NCBI RefSeq assembly: GCF_002632585.1
Contig: NZ_NIBV01000002.1
Location: 1,940,561-2,004,560, forward strand
DNA length: 64,000 nt
Direction of reading: 5' to 3'
Origin: Xenorhabdus szentirmaii DSM 16338
Lineage (GTDB): Bacteria > Pseudomonadota > Gammaproteobacteria > Enterobacterales > Enterobacteriaceae
Shown here one piece after another: positions 30,857 to 43,900 of the stretch (position 1 is its first letter; the number at the start of each line of letters is the position of its first letter). The translations under genes and the position numbers were made by a program. The notes under the pieces are model-generated. The model was given only the letters and a program-made list of their open reading frames with translations, was not told where the DNA came from and made no database searches.

Positions 30857-32059
30857 ATGTCAAGTAAGCTGGTACTGGTTCTTAACTGCGGTAGCTCCTC
30901 CCTGAAATTCGCTATCATCGATCCTGCTAATGGTGAAGAGTATCTTTCTGGTTTATCAGAATGCTTCAACCTGCCTGAAGCCCGTATTAAATGGAAAATA
31001 GATGGCGCGAAACATGAAGCTGCTTTAGGTGCCGGCGCAGCACACAGCGAAGCGCTGAACTTCATTGTTAATACTATTCTGGCAGAAAAACCAGAACTTT
31101 CTGAACAAATTTCAGCCATCGGCCATCGTATCGTTCATGGCGGTGAAAAATTCACATCTTCCGTCATCATCACTGATGAAGTGATCAAAGGCATTGAAGG
31201 GGCCATTCCATTTGCCCCATTGCACAACCCTGCTCACCTGATCGGTATTGCAGAAGCGAAAAAAGCCTTCCCTCATCTGGTTGAGAAAAACATTGCTGTT
31301 TTTGATACTGCATTCCACCAGACTATGCCTGAAGAAGCTTACCTGTACGCACTGCCATACAATCTGTACAAAGAGCACGGTATCCGTCGTTACGGCGCAC
31401 ATGGCACCAGCCATTTCTATGTTTCCCACGAAGCTGCCAAGGCATTGAACAAGCCTGTTGAAGAGCTGAACGTTATCACTTGCCATCTGGGCAACGGTGG
31501 CTCTGTTTCTGCAATCGTCAACGGCCAGTGCGTTGATACTTCCATGGGCCTGACCCCGCTGGAAGGTCTGGTGATGGGAACCCGCAGTGGTGACATCGAT
31601 CCTGCTATCGTCTTCCACCTGCACGATGCAATGGGCATGTCTGTTGCCCAGATCAACACCCTGCTGACCAAAGAGTCCGGTTTCCTGGGCTTGACTGAAG
31701 TGACCAGTGACTGCCGTTATGTCGAAGACAATTACGAAACCAAAGCTGATGCCAAGCGTGCCATGGATGTTTACTGCCACCGTTTGGCTAAATACATCGG
31801 TGCTTACAGCGCACTGATGGAAGGTCGTCTGGATGCAATTATCTTTACGGGTGGCATCGGTGAAAACTCCTCACTGGTACGTGAACTGACCGTTAAGAAA
31901 ATTGCGCTGCTGGGCTTCGAACTTGACAACGAGCGTAACCTTGCAGCACGCTTCGGCAAATCTGGCGTTATCACCACTGACAACAGCCGTCCTGCACTGG
32001 TTATCCCAACCAATGAAGAATTGGTCATCGCTCAGGATTCAGCACGCCTGACCGCATAA
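30857..32059 (+). CDS. ackA: Acetate kinase AckA
   Basis: A 400-residue ASKHA-fold kinase that interconverts acetyl phosphate plus ADP and acetate plus ATP. Signature 1 ([16 protein letters not shown]) is at the N terminus. [13 protein letters not shown] near residue 90, [17 protein letters not shown] near residue 240 and [15 protein letters not shown] near residue 330 are the nucleotide and substrate loops. Length and sequence match E. coli AckA (400). Codon use is strongly biased, as expected for an abundant enzyme. It is followed by pta after a hairpin. Confidence 0.97.
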   Translation: MSSKLVLVLNCGSSSLKFAIIDPANGEEYLSGLSECFNLPEARIKWKIDGAKHEAALGAGAAHSEALNFIVNTILAEKPELSEQISAIGHRIVHGGEKFTSSVIITDEVIKGIEGAIPFAPLHNPAHLIGIAEAKKAFPHLVEKNIAVFDTAFHQTMPEEAYLYALPYNLYKEHGIRRYGAHGTSHFYVSHEAAKALNKPVEELNVITCHLGNGGSVSAIVNGQCVDTSMGLTPLEGLVMGTRSGDIDPAIVFHLHDAMGMSVAQINTLLTKESGFLGLTEVTSDCRYVEDNYETKADAKRAMDVYCHRLAKYIGAYSALMEGRLDAIIFTGGIGENSSLVRELTVKKIALLGFELDNERNLAARFGKSGVITTDNSRPALVIPTNEELVIAQDSARLTA

Positions 32060-32073
32060 GTATCATGATGTTC

Positions 32074-32103
32074 AAGAACCGCCAGCCATGCTGGCGGTTC
32101 TTG
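32074..32103 (+). terminator. Hairpin between ackA and pta
   Basis: A strong stem CAAGAACCGCCAGC / GCTGGCGGTTCTTG with a tiny loop lies 15 bases past the ackA stop. Only a short T-containing tract follows, so it may act as a partial terminator or attenuator that lowers pta relative to ackA. Confidence 0.75.
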
Positions 32104-32243
32104 ATTCGTGAATGCATTGATTTATATTTCCTTAATAAATATTGCGTTGGCTCATGGTTCATATTCGGTCTATTCATATAGCATTGGACCTATCACATTG
32201 AGCTGCGTTTATTGACTGACGAGCAAGCGTCAAAGAGGTTTCC

Positions 32244-34388
32244 GTGTCCCGTATAATTATGCTAATCCCCACTGGCACCAGTGTTGGTTTAACCAGTGTC
32301 AGCCTGGGTGTCATCCGCTCCATGGAGCAAAAAGGCGTGCGCTTGAGTGTCTTCAAACCTATCGCACAACCTCGTCATGCAGGTTCTCAGGATCAAACCA
32401 CGTCCATTATCCGTTCACATTCCAATATTCAAGCAGCAGAGCCTCTGGATATGGCACATGTGGAATCATTGCTGACAACCAATAAAAAAGACGTGCTGAT
32501 GGAAGAAATCGTGGCACGTTACCACGAAAATACCAAAGATGCAGAAGTCGTTCTGATTGAAGGTCTGGTTCCGACACGCAAACACCCATTTGCCCAGTCT
32601 CTGAACTATGAAATCGCCAAGACCCTGAATGCTGAAATCGTGTTTGTCACTGCACTGGGCACTAATTCTCCGGAACAGCTGAAAGAACGCATTGAACTGA
32701 GCCGTGCAGAATACGGTGGTATCAAAAACCAAAACATCATCGGTGTGATTGTTAACAAACTGAATGCACCTGTTGATGATCAGGGGCGCACCCGTCCGGA
32801 TTTGTCTGAAATCTTTGACGAATCCACCAAAGCCACTGTTGCACACGTTGATCCGAAAACCATTTTCAAAAACAGCCCGCTGCCAATTCTCGGCTGCATT
32901 CCATGGAGTTTTGACCTGATCGCTACCCGTGCGATTGATATGGCAAAACACCTGAAAGCAGACATCATCAACGCAGGTGCAATTGAGAGCCGTCGTATCA
33001 AATCCGTGACTTTCTGTGCCCGCAGCATCCCTAACATGCTGGAGTACTTCCGTCCGGGTTCTTTGCTGGTAACCTCTGCTGACCGTCCTGATGTCCTGAT
33101 CACCGCCTGTCTGGCGGCCATGAACGGCATTGAAGTGGGTGCTGTGTTGCTGACAGGGGGTTATTCTATCGATGATTCCATTCGTGAACTGTGTGAGCGT
33201 GCATTCAACACCGGCCTGCCGGTTTTCACTGTCAAAACCAATACATGGCAGACTTCTCTGAATCTGCAAAGTTTCAGTCTGGAAGTTCCGGCAGATGACC
33301 GTGAGCGCATCGAAAAAGTACAAAATTACGTTGCACAGCATATCAGCAGTGAATGGATTGATTCTCTGGCAGCGACAGCAGAGCGTCCGAACCTGCTGTC
33401 TCCGCCAGCATTCCGTTATCAGCTGACTGAGCTGGCTCGTCAGGCTGGCAAGCGCATCGTCCTGCCAGAAGGTGATGAACCACGCACCGTTAAAGCCGCA
33501 GCTATCTGTGCTGAACGCGGCATTGCCGAATGTATTCTGTTGGGTGATCCGGATGAGATCCGCCGTGTGGCGGCAGCCCAAGGCGTTGAACTGGGCGCAG
33601 GCATTGAAATCGTCAGTCCGGCGGCAGTACGTGAACGTTACGTTCCACGTCTGGTTGAACTGCGTAAAAGCAAAGGCATGACCGAAGTGGTTGCCCGTGA
33701 ACAATTGGAAGACAACGTGGTTCTGGGCACGCTGATGCTGGAGCAGAATGAGGTTGACGGTCTGGTTTCCGGTGCGGTTCACACCACCGCGAATACCATT
33801 CGTCCGCCATTGCAGTTAATTAAAACCGCACCAAACAGCTCACTGGTTTCTTCTGTCTTCTTCATGTTGCTGCCAGAACAAGTTCTGGTTTATGGTGACT
33901 GTGCAATCAACCCTGATCCAACCCCAGAGCAGCTGTCTGAAATTGCCATCCAGTCGGCAGATTCTGCAAAAGCATTTGGTATCGAGCCTCGCGTTGCGAT
34001 GATCTCCTACTCAACCGGCAACTCCGGTGCTGGCAGCGATGTTGAGAAAGTCCGTGAAGCAACCCGCCTGGCACAGGAAAAACGCCCGGACCTGATCATC
34101 GATGGCCCATTGCAGTACGATGCCGCTATCATGGCAGACGTAGCGAAATCCAAGGCACCAAACTCACCTGTTGCTGGTCAGGCTACCGTGTTCATCTTCC
34201 CGGACCTGAACACCGGTAACACCACTTATAAAGCAGTACAGCGCTCTGCTGATCTGGTTTCTATCGGGCCAATGCTGCAAGGCATGCGTAAACCCGTTAA
34301 CGACCTGTCCCGTGGTGCACTGGTTGACGACATCGTTTATACCGTTGCATTGACTGCAATTCAGGCAGCACAGCAGGATAATGCCTGA
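32244..34388 (+). CDS. pta: Phosphate acetyltransferase Pta
   Basis: A 714-residue enzyme, identical in length to E. coli Pta, that makes acetyl phosphate from acetyl-CoA. It has an N-terminal P-loop-like regulatory domain ([19 protein letters not shown] at the start), a central DRTGG domain, and the C-terminal catalytic PTA_PTB domain from about residue 390 ([19 protein letters not shown]; later [18 protein letters not shown] and [19 protein letters not shown]). It begins at GTG 32244. Together with AckA it sets acetyl-phosphate levels. Confidence 0.97.
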   Translation: MSRIIMLIPTGTSVGLTSVSLGVIRSMEQKGVRLSVFKPIAQPRHAGSQDQTTSIIRSHSNIQAAEPLDMAHVESLLTTNKKDVLMEEIVARYHENTKDAEVVLIEGLVPTRKHPFAQSLNYEIAKTLNAEIVFVTALGTNSPEQLKERIELSRAEYGGIKNQNIIGVIVNKLNAPVDDQGRTRPDLSEIFDESTKATVAHVDPKTIFKNSPLPILGCIPWSFDLIATRAIDMAKHLKADIINAGAIESRRIKSVTFCARSIPNMLEYFRPGSLLVTSADRPDVLITACLAAMNGIEVGAVLLTGGYSIDDSIRELCERAFNTGLPVFTVKTNTWQTSLNLQSFSLEVPADDRERIEKVQNYVAQHISSEWIDSLAATAERPNLLSPPAFRYQLTELARQAGKRIVLPEGDEPRTVKAAAICAERGIAECILLGDPDEIRRVAAAQGVELGAGIEIVSPAAVRERYVPRLVELRKSKGMTEVVAREQLEDNVVLGTLMLEQNEVDGLVSGAVHTTANTIRPPLQLIKTAPNSSLVSSVFFMLLPEQVLVYGDCAINPDPTPEQLSEIAIQSADSAKAFGIEPRVAMISYSTGNSGAGSDVEKVREATRLAQEKRPDLIIDGPLQYDAAIMADVAKSKAPNSPVAGQATVFIFPDLNTGNTTYKAVQRSADLVSIGPMLQGMRKPVNDLSRGALVDDIVYTVALTAIQAAQQDNA

Positions 34389-34434
34389 TTTTCTGGCGAT
34401 GTCCTTCTAGCAGTATCATTTTTTGAATTGCGCC

Positions 34435-34472
34435 AAATAGCCCTGTGATTTTATCTCACGGGGCTATTTTTC
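34435..34472 (+). terminator. Terminator of pta
   Basis: A long stem AAATAGCCCTGTGA / TCACGGGGCTATTT followed by TTCTTG lies about 45 bases past the pta stop codon. Confidence 0.9.
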
Positions 34473-34931
34473 TTGAGTGCCCAAGTTGGCATTTTCTGGT
34501 TTCAGGCAGTGATCCGCTCAACCAAATCACTTCCCATCATATTTATCCCCCCTATTTCCTACTATCGGCCATTATCAGCCATACACTCAAACAGCCCGCC
34601 CTCCCCATTCAAACAATAACTAAAAGTAACTAATTTGCGTTATGGCAGAAGCTAAGTGGCATAAAAAAGCGAAATCAATAATAAGAAAACAATAATAATG
34701 ACAATGGGGTTAGTTTCTTTTAATAAACACACGCCTATATTTCATTCAATATGAAATACATTCTGTAAACACGGATAAAATCAACAAAAAAAGTCGACAT
34801 AGCCATATTATTTAGATAATTTGACTTTAAATATGGTTTTTTTGACTATTTTTCAGTTTAAAAAACCGCATCGTCATTTTCAAAAAAATGGAACAGGTTG
34901 CATCTTGATTACTGAAAAAGGTGAAATGGGT
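34473..34931 (+). promoter_or_regulatory. Upstream region of the large NRPS gene
   Basis: About 460 bases, AT-rich after 34620, between the pta terminator and the chosen NRPS start. The frame of the NRPS is open from ATG 34821, but that ATG has no ribosome site. No promoter was assigned with confidence. This is the junction where the accessory NRPS region joins the conserved ackA-pta block. Confidence 0.4.
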
Positions 34932-37900
34932 ATGTCACACGATCACTACACTGCCTCAAAAGTTACTTCCTCCAAAACTCCCCCTTTAGTTGATGTTAAT
35001 AATGATGACTTCTCTCTCTCACCAGCCTCTCCCCTAAGCTCTCCCCAACAAGTTATTTGGCTGGACCAAATTATTCATTCCGATCCATCCAATTATAATA
35101 TCGGCCTTTTTTTCAGTATTAAGGGAGCATTGAACGAAACCTTGCTAGAGCGCGCGTTTAAAACCGTTGTTTATCGTCATGACACGCTCCGTTTGCGGAT
35201 GATTAACACTCACAAACTTCCGGTCCAAAAAGTCACGAACCCTCTCTCTGTATCCATGGAACTTCATGACTTTTCACCGTATTCAGATGCAGAAACCAGA
35301 GTAAGACAATATATTGATGAAGAGTTCCAGAAACCGTTCCAATTGACTGACACGCTGTGGCGCGCCAAATTATTGCGGGTAAGTCGTGCACACTGGTACT
35401 GGCAATTTTCTTGCCACCATTTGATCATTGATGGTTCCGGTCTGATAATACTTTTCAATGATATTATCGATAGTTACAATCATCTGGTCCAGAATGACGC
35501 GCCGGATAAAACTGCCCCCTCCTATTTAGATTTCATTGCAGATGACCAAAATTACCTTGCTTCCCGGGATTATTCCCGTGATTTGCAATTCTGGCTAAAA
35601 CGTTATGAACATCTGCCGCAACCATTGCTCTCCCCCATCAATGCCCACAAGGTTAAACAACCTGAACACACCCAATCTATTCATGGAAAAATGAATGAAA
35701 AAAACGCCGTTGAGCAGAAAAAAACCGCCAGCTGGCAACCCCCCGTTTGTTGGCAGATAGATAAAGCCCTTCTTCAACGCATTGAAGAGAAAGTCTCTCA
35801 ACAAGGGTTATCCATTCTGCATTTCATGTATGCCGTTCTGGCCAGCTATTTCTCACGGGCGGCAGGGGTGGATGAAATTGTTTTCGGTATTCCCATACAC
35901 AATCGAAAAGGCACTCAACAAAAAAACACCATGGGAATGTTCGCATCCGTTATGCCGATTGGCATCGCTATTTCGCCACAGGACACATTCCTTGATGTCA
36001 TGCAAAACAGCGCGGCTGAATTACGGCGCTGCTACAAATACAAACGTATCCCCATTGCAGAAATCAACCGACAAACACATATCCAACAGAAAACAGGGCG
36101 CGCTCAACTCTTCGACATCACACTGTCACTTGAACCGTTCAAAGCCAATATGTATATAGAAGGAGAAGATACTTCTATTGAGTTTTTCGACTTACACCAT
36201 GGTGTCCCCTACCCGCTTTCAGTCATCATCAAACAATACACAGATACCGCGTCCCCTGAAAACACCCCTGCCAATGTCACGATTGAATTCAATTTTTCCA
36301 CCGATTATCTGAGTACTGAAGATGTGGTCATGCTTCAGGCCCGCCTCGCTGTCTTGCTTGATTCAGCCCTCATGTCACCGGATGTGCCGATAACCAGTTT
36401 GCCTATTTTGCCCGAAACAGAACGCCGGCAAATATTGACGGATTTCAACGCTACAGAGGCTGAATTCCCACAAAACGCATTGATCCATCAGTTATTTGAA
36501 GCTCAGGTACAGAAAACACCCGATGCTATTGCGGTTGTTTTTGAAAATCAGTCCCTGACTTATGATGAATTGAACCGTCATGCCAATCGGTTGGCACACC
36601 ATTTGATTGAATTGGGAATACGCCCGGATGATCGGGTCGCCATTTGTGCCGAGCGGGGGCTGGATATCGTGGTCAGTCTGCTGGGGATACTGAAAGCCGG
36701 CGGAGCATATGTGCCACTTGATCCTGCTTATCCAACCGAACGATTGGCTTACATGCTCAACGACTTAGAACCAATGGCGCTGATTATTCAGCCTGCAATG
36801 GTGGAAATATTGGGCAGTGCGATATTGGGTAGTGCGATATTGGGTAGTTCTCTGACAGCCAATAAAATACCAACCATTGTGCTTGATGCCAAAGAGCACC
36901 CTGTTTTGAGCCACAGACCAGAAGAAAACCCAAATGCCCGGACATTGGGAATCACCTCCCGCAATCTGGCTTATATCATTTATACCTCCGGCTCTACCGG
37001 AAAACCCAAAGGGGTGATGGTAGAACACCACGGTTTGTGCAATCTGATAGCCACCCAGCAAGATACATTATCCCTGACGCCAGATAGCCGCTTATTGCAG
37101 TTTGTTTCGAATAGTTTCGATGTCTATATCTGGGAGTGCTTTATGGCCCTTCTGGCAGGCGCACGTCTCTATCTTGCGAAACGCACCGATATTTTGCCCG
37201 GTGCTGCCCTGTCCCATTATTTAAAAACCCGTGCCATTACGCACCTATTCTTATCACCTACCGCCTTGGCAGCAATGGATTCCCTTCCCGATACACTGCA
37301 AGTTTTGATCACGGGAAGCGAAACGTGCCCGTCGACATTGGTCAATCGCTGGGCCCATGGGCGGAAAATGTTCAATGGCTATGGTCCGACAGAAACCACG
37401 GTCTGTGCCACACTCTATCCATGCAATAGTCAGGAAAAGAAAGCCCCTCCCATTGGCCGCCCCATTTCCAACACCAAAATTTATATCCTTGATCCCCATA
37501 AAGAACCCGTTCCAATCGGTATCACCGGAGAGGTTTATATTGCAGGCAGCGGTGTGGCCCGTGGTTACCTCAACCGTCCCGACCTGACAGCAGGGCGTTT
37601 TCTGCCTGATCCATTTTCAACCACCACTGGCACACGGATGTATAAAACCGGTGATTTGGCTCGTTGGCTACCTGACGGTAATATTGAATATATTTGCCGC
37701 AATGATTCTCAAGTGAAACTACGCGGTTTCCGCATTGAACTGGGGGAGATTGAAGCACAACTCACTCAATGCCGTGGTGTACGCGAAGCTGTTGTCATTG
37801 TCCGGGACGATATTTCAAAGCAAAAATGCCTCGTTGCTTACTTACTCGCCAAACCAGACACAAAATTAGTTCCAACGGCGCTGCGCCAGCAACTTTCACA

Positions 37901-40900
37901 ACAACTTGCCGAATATATGCTCCCCAGTGCCTTTATCACGCTGGATTCCTTCCCGCGAACCCCCAATGGAAAACTGGATATTCAGGCCCTGCCATTGCCT
38001 AATCTGGACTCAATAGCCACACAAGGTTATGAAGCACCGAAAGGAGAAGCAGAGATCACACTGGCTCAACTCTGGCAAGCATTATTGGGTGTTGAACGGG
38101 TAGGCCGCCATGACCATTTCTTCGCACTGGGCGGCCATTCACTGATAGCACTCAGCTTGAGTGAGCAGCTATACAACCTGAATTTATCGCTTGATATCCG
38201 TTCCATATTCGATACTCCCGTGCTGACTGAAATGGCAAAAAAAATGCAGGCCGCCCAGAACGATCTGAGGGATTTTGCCGTGCCACCCAATCTGATCCCA
38301 GACGATTGTACGGCAATCACCCCTGACATGCTGACATTGGTATCACTGTCCCAACAAGAGATTGATGCCATCTCGGCGACCATTCCCGGTGGGGCTGGCA
38401 ATATTCAGGATATTTACCCGCTGGCCCCACTTCAGGAAGGCATTCTGTTTCATTCCTTGTTACAGGGGCAGGGCGATACCTATTTGCTGAATACTTTGTT
38501 TGCCTTCGATACCCGAGACTGTGTCGATGCCTTTCTGGTCGCCTTACAGCAGGTCATTGACCGCCACGATATCCTGCGCACCGCTGTCTGTTGGCAAGAA
38601 CTGAACCAGCCGGTGCAAGTCGTCTGGCGTAAGGCGCTTTTACATATCAATGTTTTTGTTCCTGTCAGCGATCAAAACGTTCCCGCTCAATTATTGGCTC
38701 ATACAGATCCCGATCAGCGGCGCCTCGATATCAATCAGGCCCCTCTCTTCTCTGCCGATATTGCCCATGATCCACATAAAAATCAGTGGCTACTGGCTTT
38801 ATGCTTCCACCATTTAATCAGTGATCATCTGACACTGGAGCTTATTTTCAGTGAAATCAAAGAATTAATTCAGAGCCACCGCCAAAACAAGCTCCCTGAA
38901 AATTTATCCGCCCCCCTGCCTTATCGGAATTTTGTTGCCCAGTCTCTGCATATGCCAAAGTCAGAACACGAAGCCTATTTTCGTGAAATGCTTGCGGATG
39001 TTGATACCCCAACCGCACCTTTTGGCATTTTGAATACCCACAATAACCAGAGACAAATGTCAGAAGCCACCCGGCAGCTCGATGCAACACTCTCCAACGC
39101 CATTCGCACACAAGCGCACCGTCAGGGTGTCAGCCCCAGTGTGCTGTTTCATATTGCATGGGCACAGGTGCTGGCGCATGCCAGCGGAGAGGATGATGTC
39201 ATCTTCGGTACGGTTTTGCTGGGGCGCATGCAGGCAGGGGTCGGGATCGAACAAATTTTAGGGCTGTTCATTAATACACTGCCTATACGTTTCCGGCTGG
39301 CTGGAAAAAGTGCACAAGAAATCGTGCAAGAAACTCACCATTGTTTGATGAAATTGCTGGAGCACGAACAAACCCCACTGGCACTGGTGCAACGCTGTAG
39401 CAGTATAACTCCCTCCATGCCCCTTTTCAGTGCACTGCTCAATTATCGCCATAGCCGGCCGGATGGACTCAACATCAAATCTGAAGGTGTGCGTCTACTG
39501 TCTGCACAGGAGAGAACCAACTATCCCTTCACCTTATCCGTGGACGATATGGGAGAAAGCTTCACTTTGGTTGCCCAAAGCGTATCCGGCATCGATCCAG
39601 TACGCCTAATGGACTATATGACCACCACCCTGACAGGGCTGACAGAAGCATTAGACACAGAGCCTCAGCGACCTATCGTTAACATCTCCGTTTTACCCGC
39701 AACAGAGCGCCAGCAGTTATTAGTTGATTTCAACGCAACCCAGATGGATTTTCCACAAGATGCCTTAATTCATCAGTTAGTTGAAGAACAGGTACAACGT
39801 ACCCCCAACGCCATTGCCGTGATCTGTGAAGGACACTCCCTGACTTATGATGAACTGAACCACAGCGCCAACCGTTTGGCTCACCACTTAATGGCACAAG
39901 GGGTACAACCTGATGATCGGGTAGCAATATGTGTTGAGCGCAGCCCGGTAATGATTGCAGGTTTATTGGGGATACTGAAAGCAGGTGCGGCTTATGTGCC
40001 GCTCGACCCGAATTATCCCAGCAAACGACTTGCGTATATACTTGAAGATTCCACTCCGAAAGCCATTCTTACTCAGACGAAACACCTTGATCTCCTTGGT
40101 TTTCTTGATTGTTCAGTTCCCTCAGTGATATTTGATCATACTGAACAACACGTTGATGTTGATACTGTATCAACCTGCAACCCGGATGCGCAGGCTCAGG
40201 GATTGGCACCACATCACCTGGCCTATGTGATTTATACCTCCGGCTCCACAGGGCAACCGAAAGGAGTCGCGATTGAGCATCGCAATACCGTCAATTTCCT
40301 CACCTGGGCACAGCAAAATTTCACACCGGAAGAGCTGGGGCATACACTTTGTGCCACTTCACTGAATTTTGATTTAGCCGTATACGAATGTTTTGCACCA
40401 CTGATTTCCGGAGGAACAATACATCTTGTCCCCAATGCCCTTTCACTGACAGCGGAAAAATCACCGGCAACAGAAAAACCGGTGGCTATGGCGTCAGCTG
40501 TCAGCCTGATAAACACCGTTCCCTCTACTATCGTGCAGTTACTCAACACCCATGCCATTCCCGGGACAACCAGAACCGTCAATCTCGCGGGTGAAGCACT
40601 AAAACCCAATATTGTTGAACAGTTATTCACCTCCTCGTCTGTACAAACTGTATGCAACCTTTACGGCCCCTCGGAGACAACAACTTATTCAACCTGGACA
40701 CGCATGGATCGGGCAACGGGTTTTACTGCCCACATCGGCCGCCCCATTGCCAATACCCAAATCTATATTCTCGACTCCCGCGGCCAGCCTGTCCCTCTTG
40801 GTGTCAGCGGCGAAATTTACATTGCAGGCAGCGGCGTTGCCCGTGGCTACCTCAATCGGCCCGAGCTGACCAATGAGCGTTTTTTGCATGATCCATTTTC

Positions 40901-43900
40901 CCCCCTTCCTGCCTCACGCATGTACAGAACCGGGGATTTAGGGCGCTGGTTGCCTGACGGCAATATTGAATACCTCGGCCGCAACGATTTTCAGGTCAAA
41001 ATACGGGGTTTCAGGGTTGAGCTGGGTGAAATTGAGGCAAAACTTGAACAATGTCGCGGTGTGCGTGAGGCTGTTGTCATCGCCCGTGAAGACACCCGAG
41101 AGAATAAACAACTGGTTGCCTACCTGCTGACTGAATCCGATATAAAGCCAACGCCGGCGGAACTGCGCCAACAACTTGCGCAGCAACTGACAGACTATAT
41201 GATCCCCAGTGCTTTTGTCACCCTTGATGCTTTCCCGCTGACATCCAATGGCAAACTTGACAGACAGGCACTGCCTGCTCCGGATTCTTCCGCTGTCGTG
41301 ACACAGGATTATGAAGAACCCATTGGTGAAGTGGAAACCGCGCTGGCCCAAATTTGGCAAACACTATTGGGATTAGATCGCGTGAGCCGCCATGATCATT
41401 TCTTTGAACTCGGCGGTCATTCCCTGCTCGCCATCCAGCTTGCTACACGGATACACCAAAATCTGGCACTGGAAACCTCTTTGCCACTGCTCTTTACTTA
41501 CCCCGTACTCGCTGATCTGGCCGCCGCGCTCACCGAAAGTACCGCAATCACTCAACCAACGATAATCCCTGCGGTTGATCGCAGCCGGCATCTGCCACTC
41601 TCCTTCGCTCAACAGCGCCTGTGGTTTCTCGCTCAACTGAATCCTGCCGCCAGTCTGGCTTACCACATTCCGGCAGTATTACGTCTCAGCGGGCAACTTA
41701 ACTTAACAGCATTCAAGGCGGCGCTGGATTCTCTTGTGGCACGGCAGGAAAGCTTACGAACCCGTTTTGCTTTTGTTGATGAACAACCTTGTCAGTACAT
41801 TGATGCCGCAGATACCGGTTTTCCCCTGAATTATCAGGATTTACGCGGACTAAACAAAACCTTGGATAGAAACCGGATTGATGAGCTGATATCACTCGAA
41901 ACACAAACTTTGTTTGATTTTGCCAACGAGCCACCTGTCCGGGGTAAATTACTGCAACTATCAGATGAAGAACATATATTTATCCTCATTCAGCACCATA
42001 TCATCACGGATGGCTGGTCAGTCGGAATATTGCTCCGCGAATTAGACATACTTTACCGCGCTGCACTCGAAGAAAAAGAGCACCTTCTGGCACCTTTGCC
42101 GATTCAGTATGCCGATTATGCCATTTGGCAACAGGAATGGTTGCAGGGTGAAAATATGGCGGCTCAACGGAATTTCTGGCAAGAACAACTTCAGGGTGCA
42201 CCGGAATTACTGGCTCTTCCTACCGATAGGCCACGTCCACCAGAACAGACCTACGAAGGCGCTCACATCCCCATCCATCTGGCCCCTGAATTGCTGGTCA
42301 GCCTCAAGGCACTGGGACAGCGTCAGGGAACCACATTATTTATGACCTTACTTGCCGGCTGGAGTATTGTGCTTGCCCGTTTAAGTGGTCAAAACGATAT
42401 CGTCATTGGTACCCCCGTCGCCAATCGCCCACAAACAGAGCTGGAAGGGATCATCGGCTTTTTCGCCAATACGCTGCCTTTGCGGGTTGAACTGGAGAAT
42501 TGCAACACTGTGGCTGAATTACTCACCCATATCCGCGAGCGATCCCTGGCCGCCTATGCGCACCAAAATCTGCCCTTCGAACAGCTGGTAGAAATACTGC
42601 AACCCAATCGTAGCCTGAGCTACAACCCGATTTTTCAGGTTATGCTGGCTCTGGACAATACCCCGGCCCAATCTCTTGAATTACCGGATTTATCTGTTTC
42701 AATGCTTGAACAAACGCGCCGCAGTGCACACTTTGACCTTACGCTGTCGCTTGCCGAAACCCAAAAGGGTTTAAATGGTTATCTGGAATATACCTCAGAT
42801 TTGTTCGATGAAGTCACTGTTGGGCATATCGCGGGTTATCTCATTCAGGTACTGAGCGCCATGGCAGCGGATGAAAAACAGGATATTGCCCGCCTGACAA
42901 TGCTATCTGCCGCAGAGCACCAGCAGTTGCTGGTCGAATTCAATACCCCACAATCTGAACCATCATCATTTGATCATGAACCGTGGCTTCCACAAAATGG
43001 GCTGATTCACTCGTTATTCGAAGATCAAGTGCAACGCACTCCCGATGCCATCGCCGTTATCTTTGAAGATCAATCCTTGAGCTATCATGAACTGAATTGC
43101 CGCGCCAATCAGTTGGCACACAGCCTGATTGCCTTTGGGGTGCGCCCTGATGATCGGGTCGCAATTTGTGTTGAACGGGGATTGGATATGATTATTGGCT
43201 TGTTCGGCATCTTAAAGGCCGGGGCCGGTTATATCCCACTCGACCCAGAATATCCCGTAGAGCGACTGACTTATCAGTTATCGGATGGCAAGCCTGCACT
43301 GTTGTTGACACAGAAACACCTGAAAAAAGACTTGTCAGTACAAGACCTCCCCGTATGGTTGCTGGATGATGAAACTCATCAAAACAGAACAGCAGTGCAA
43401 CCCGGCCATAACCCTGACAGCAAGCAACTCAGGCTTCAACCTCATCATCTGGCTTATATCATCTACACCTCCGGTTCAACCGGACATCCGAAAGGTGTCA
43501 TGCTGGAACATCGCAATGTTGTGAGCCTTATCCATGCACAACGTCAGGTCAGCAAACCTCATCCGGGTGATCGCATTCTGCAATTTGTCACCGTTGCATT
43601 CGACATTTCAGTATCGGATATTTTCCCGACCCTTGCCTCCGGTGCCACATTGGTTCTGCGTCCTGCGCATATCAAAGTCCCGGATGCCGGCTTTGTCGAT
43701 TTCTTGCGTCAACACAAAGTCACCATCATCAACATCCCCACCGCATTCTGGAATCACTGGGTTCAGGAGATAATGGCAGGGCACTGCGGTTTCAGCGCCT
43801 GTTTGCATACGGTTATTGTGGGCGGCGATAAAGTGGAGCAGCGCCATTTAGCCGACTGGTTATCATGCCCGGAAACGCAATCCTGCCGTTGGTTCAATGC

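Noticed and set aside
31112-31780. 222-codon minus-strand frame opposite ackA
   Set aside because: It is a shadow of ackA codon usage with no family resemblance.
32466-33782. 438-codon open frame on the minus strand opposite pta
   Set aside because: It is antisense to a certain gene with strong codon bias, has a Cys/His/Gln-rich composition typical of shadow frames and no ribosome site.
34821-34931. Extended N terminus of the large NRPS from ATG 34821
   Set aside because: That ATG has no ribosome site, while ATG 34932 has one and the extra 37 residues do not resemble a C-domain or docking segment.
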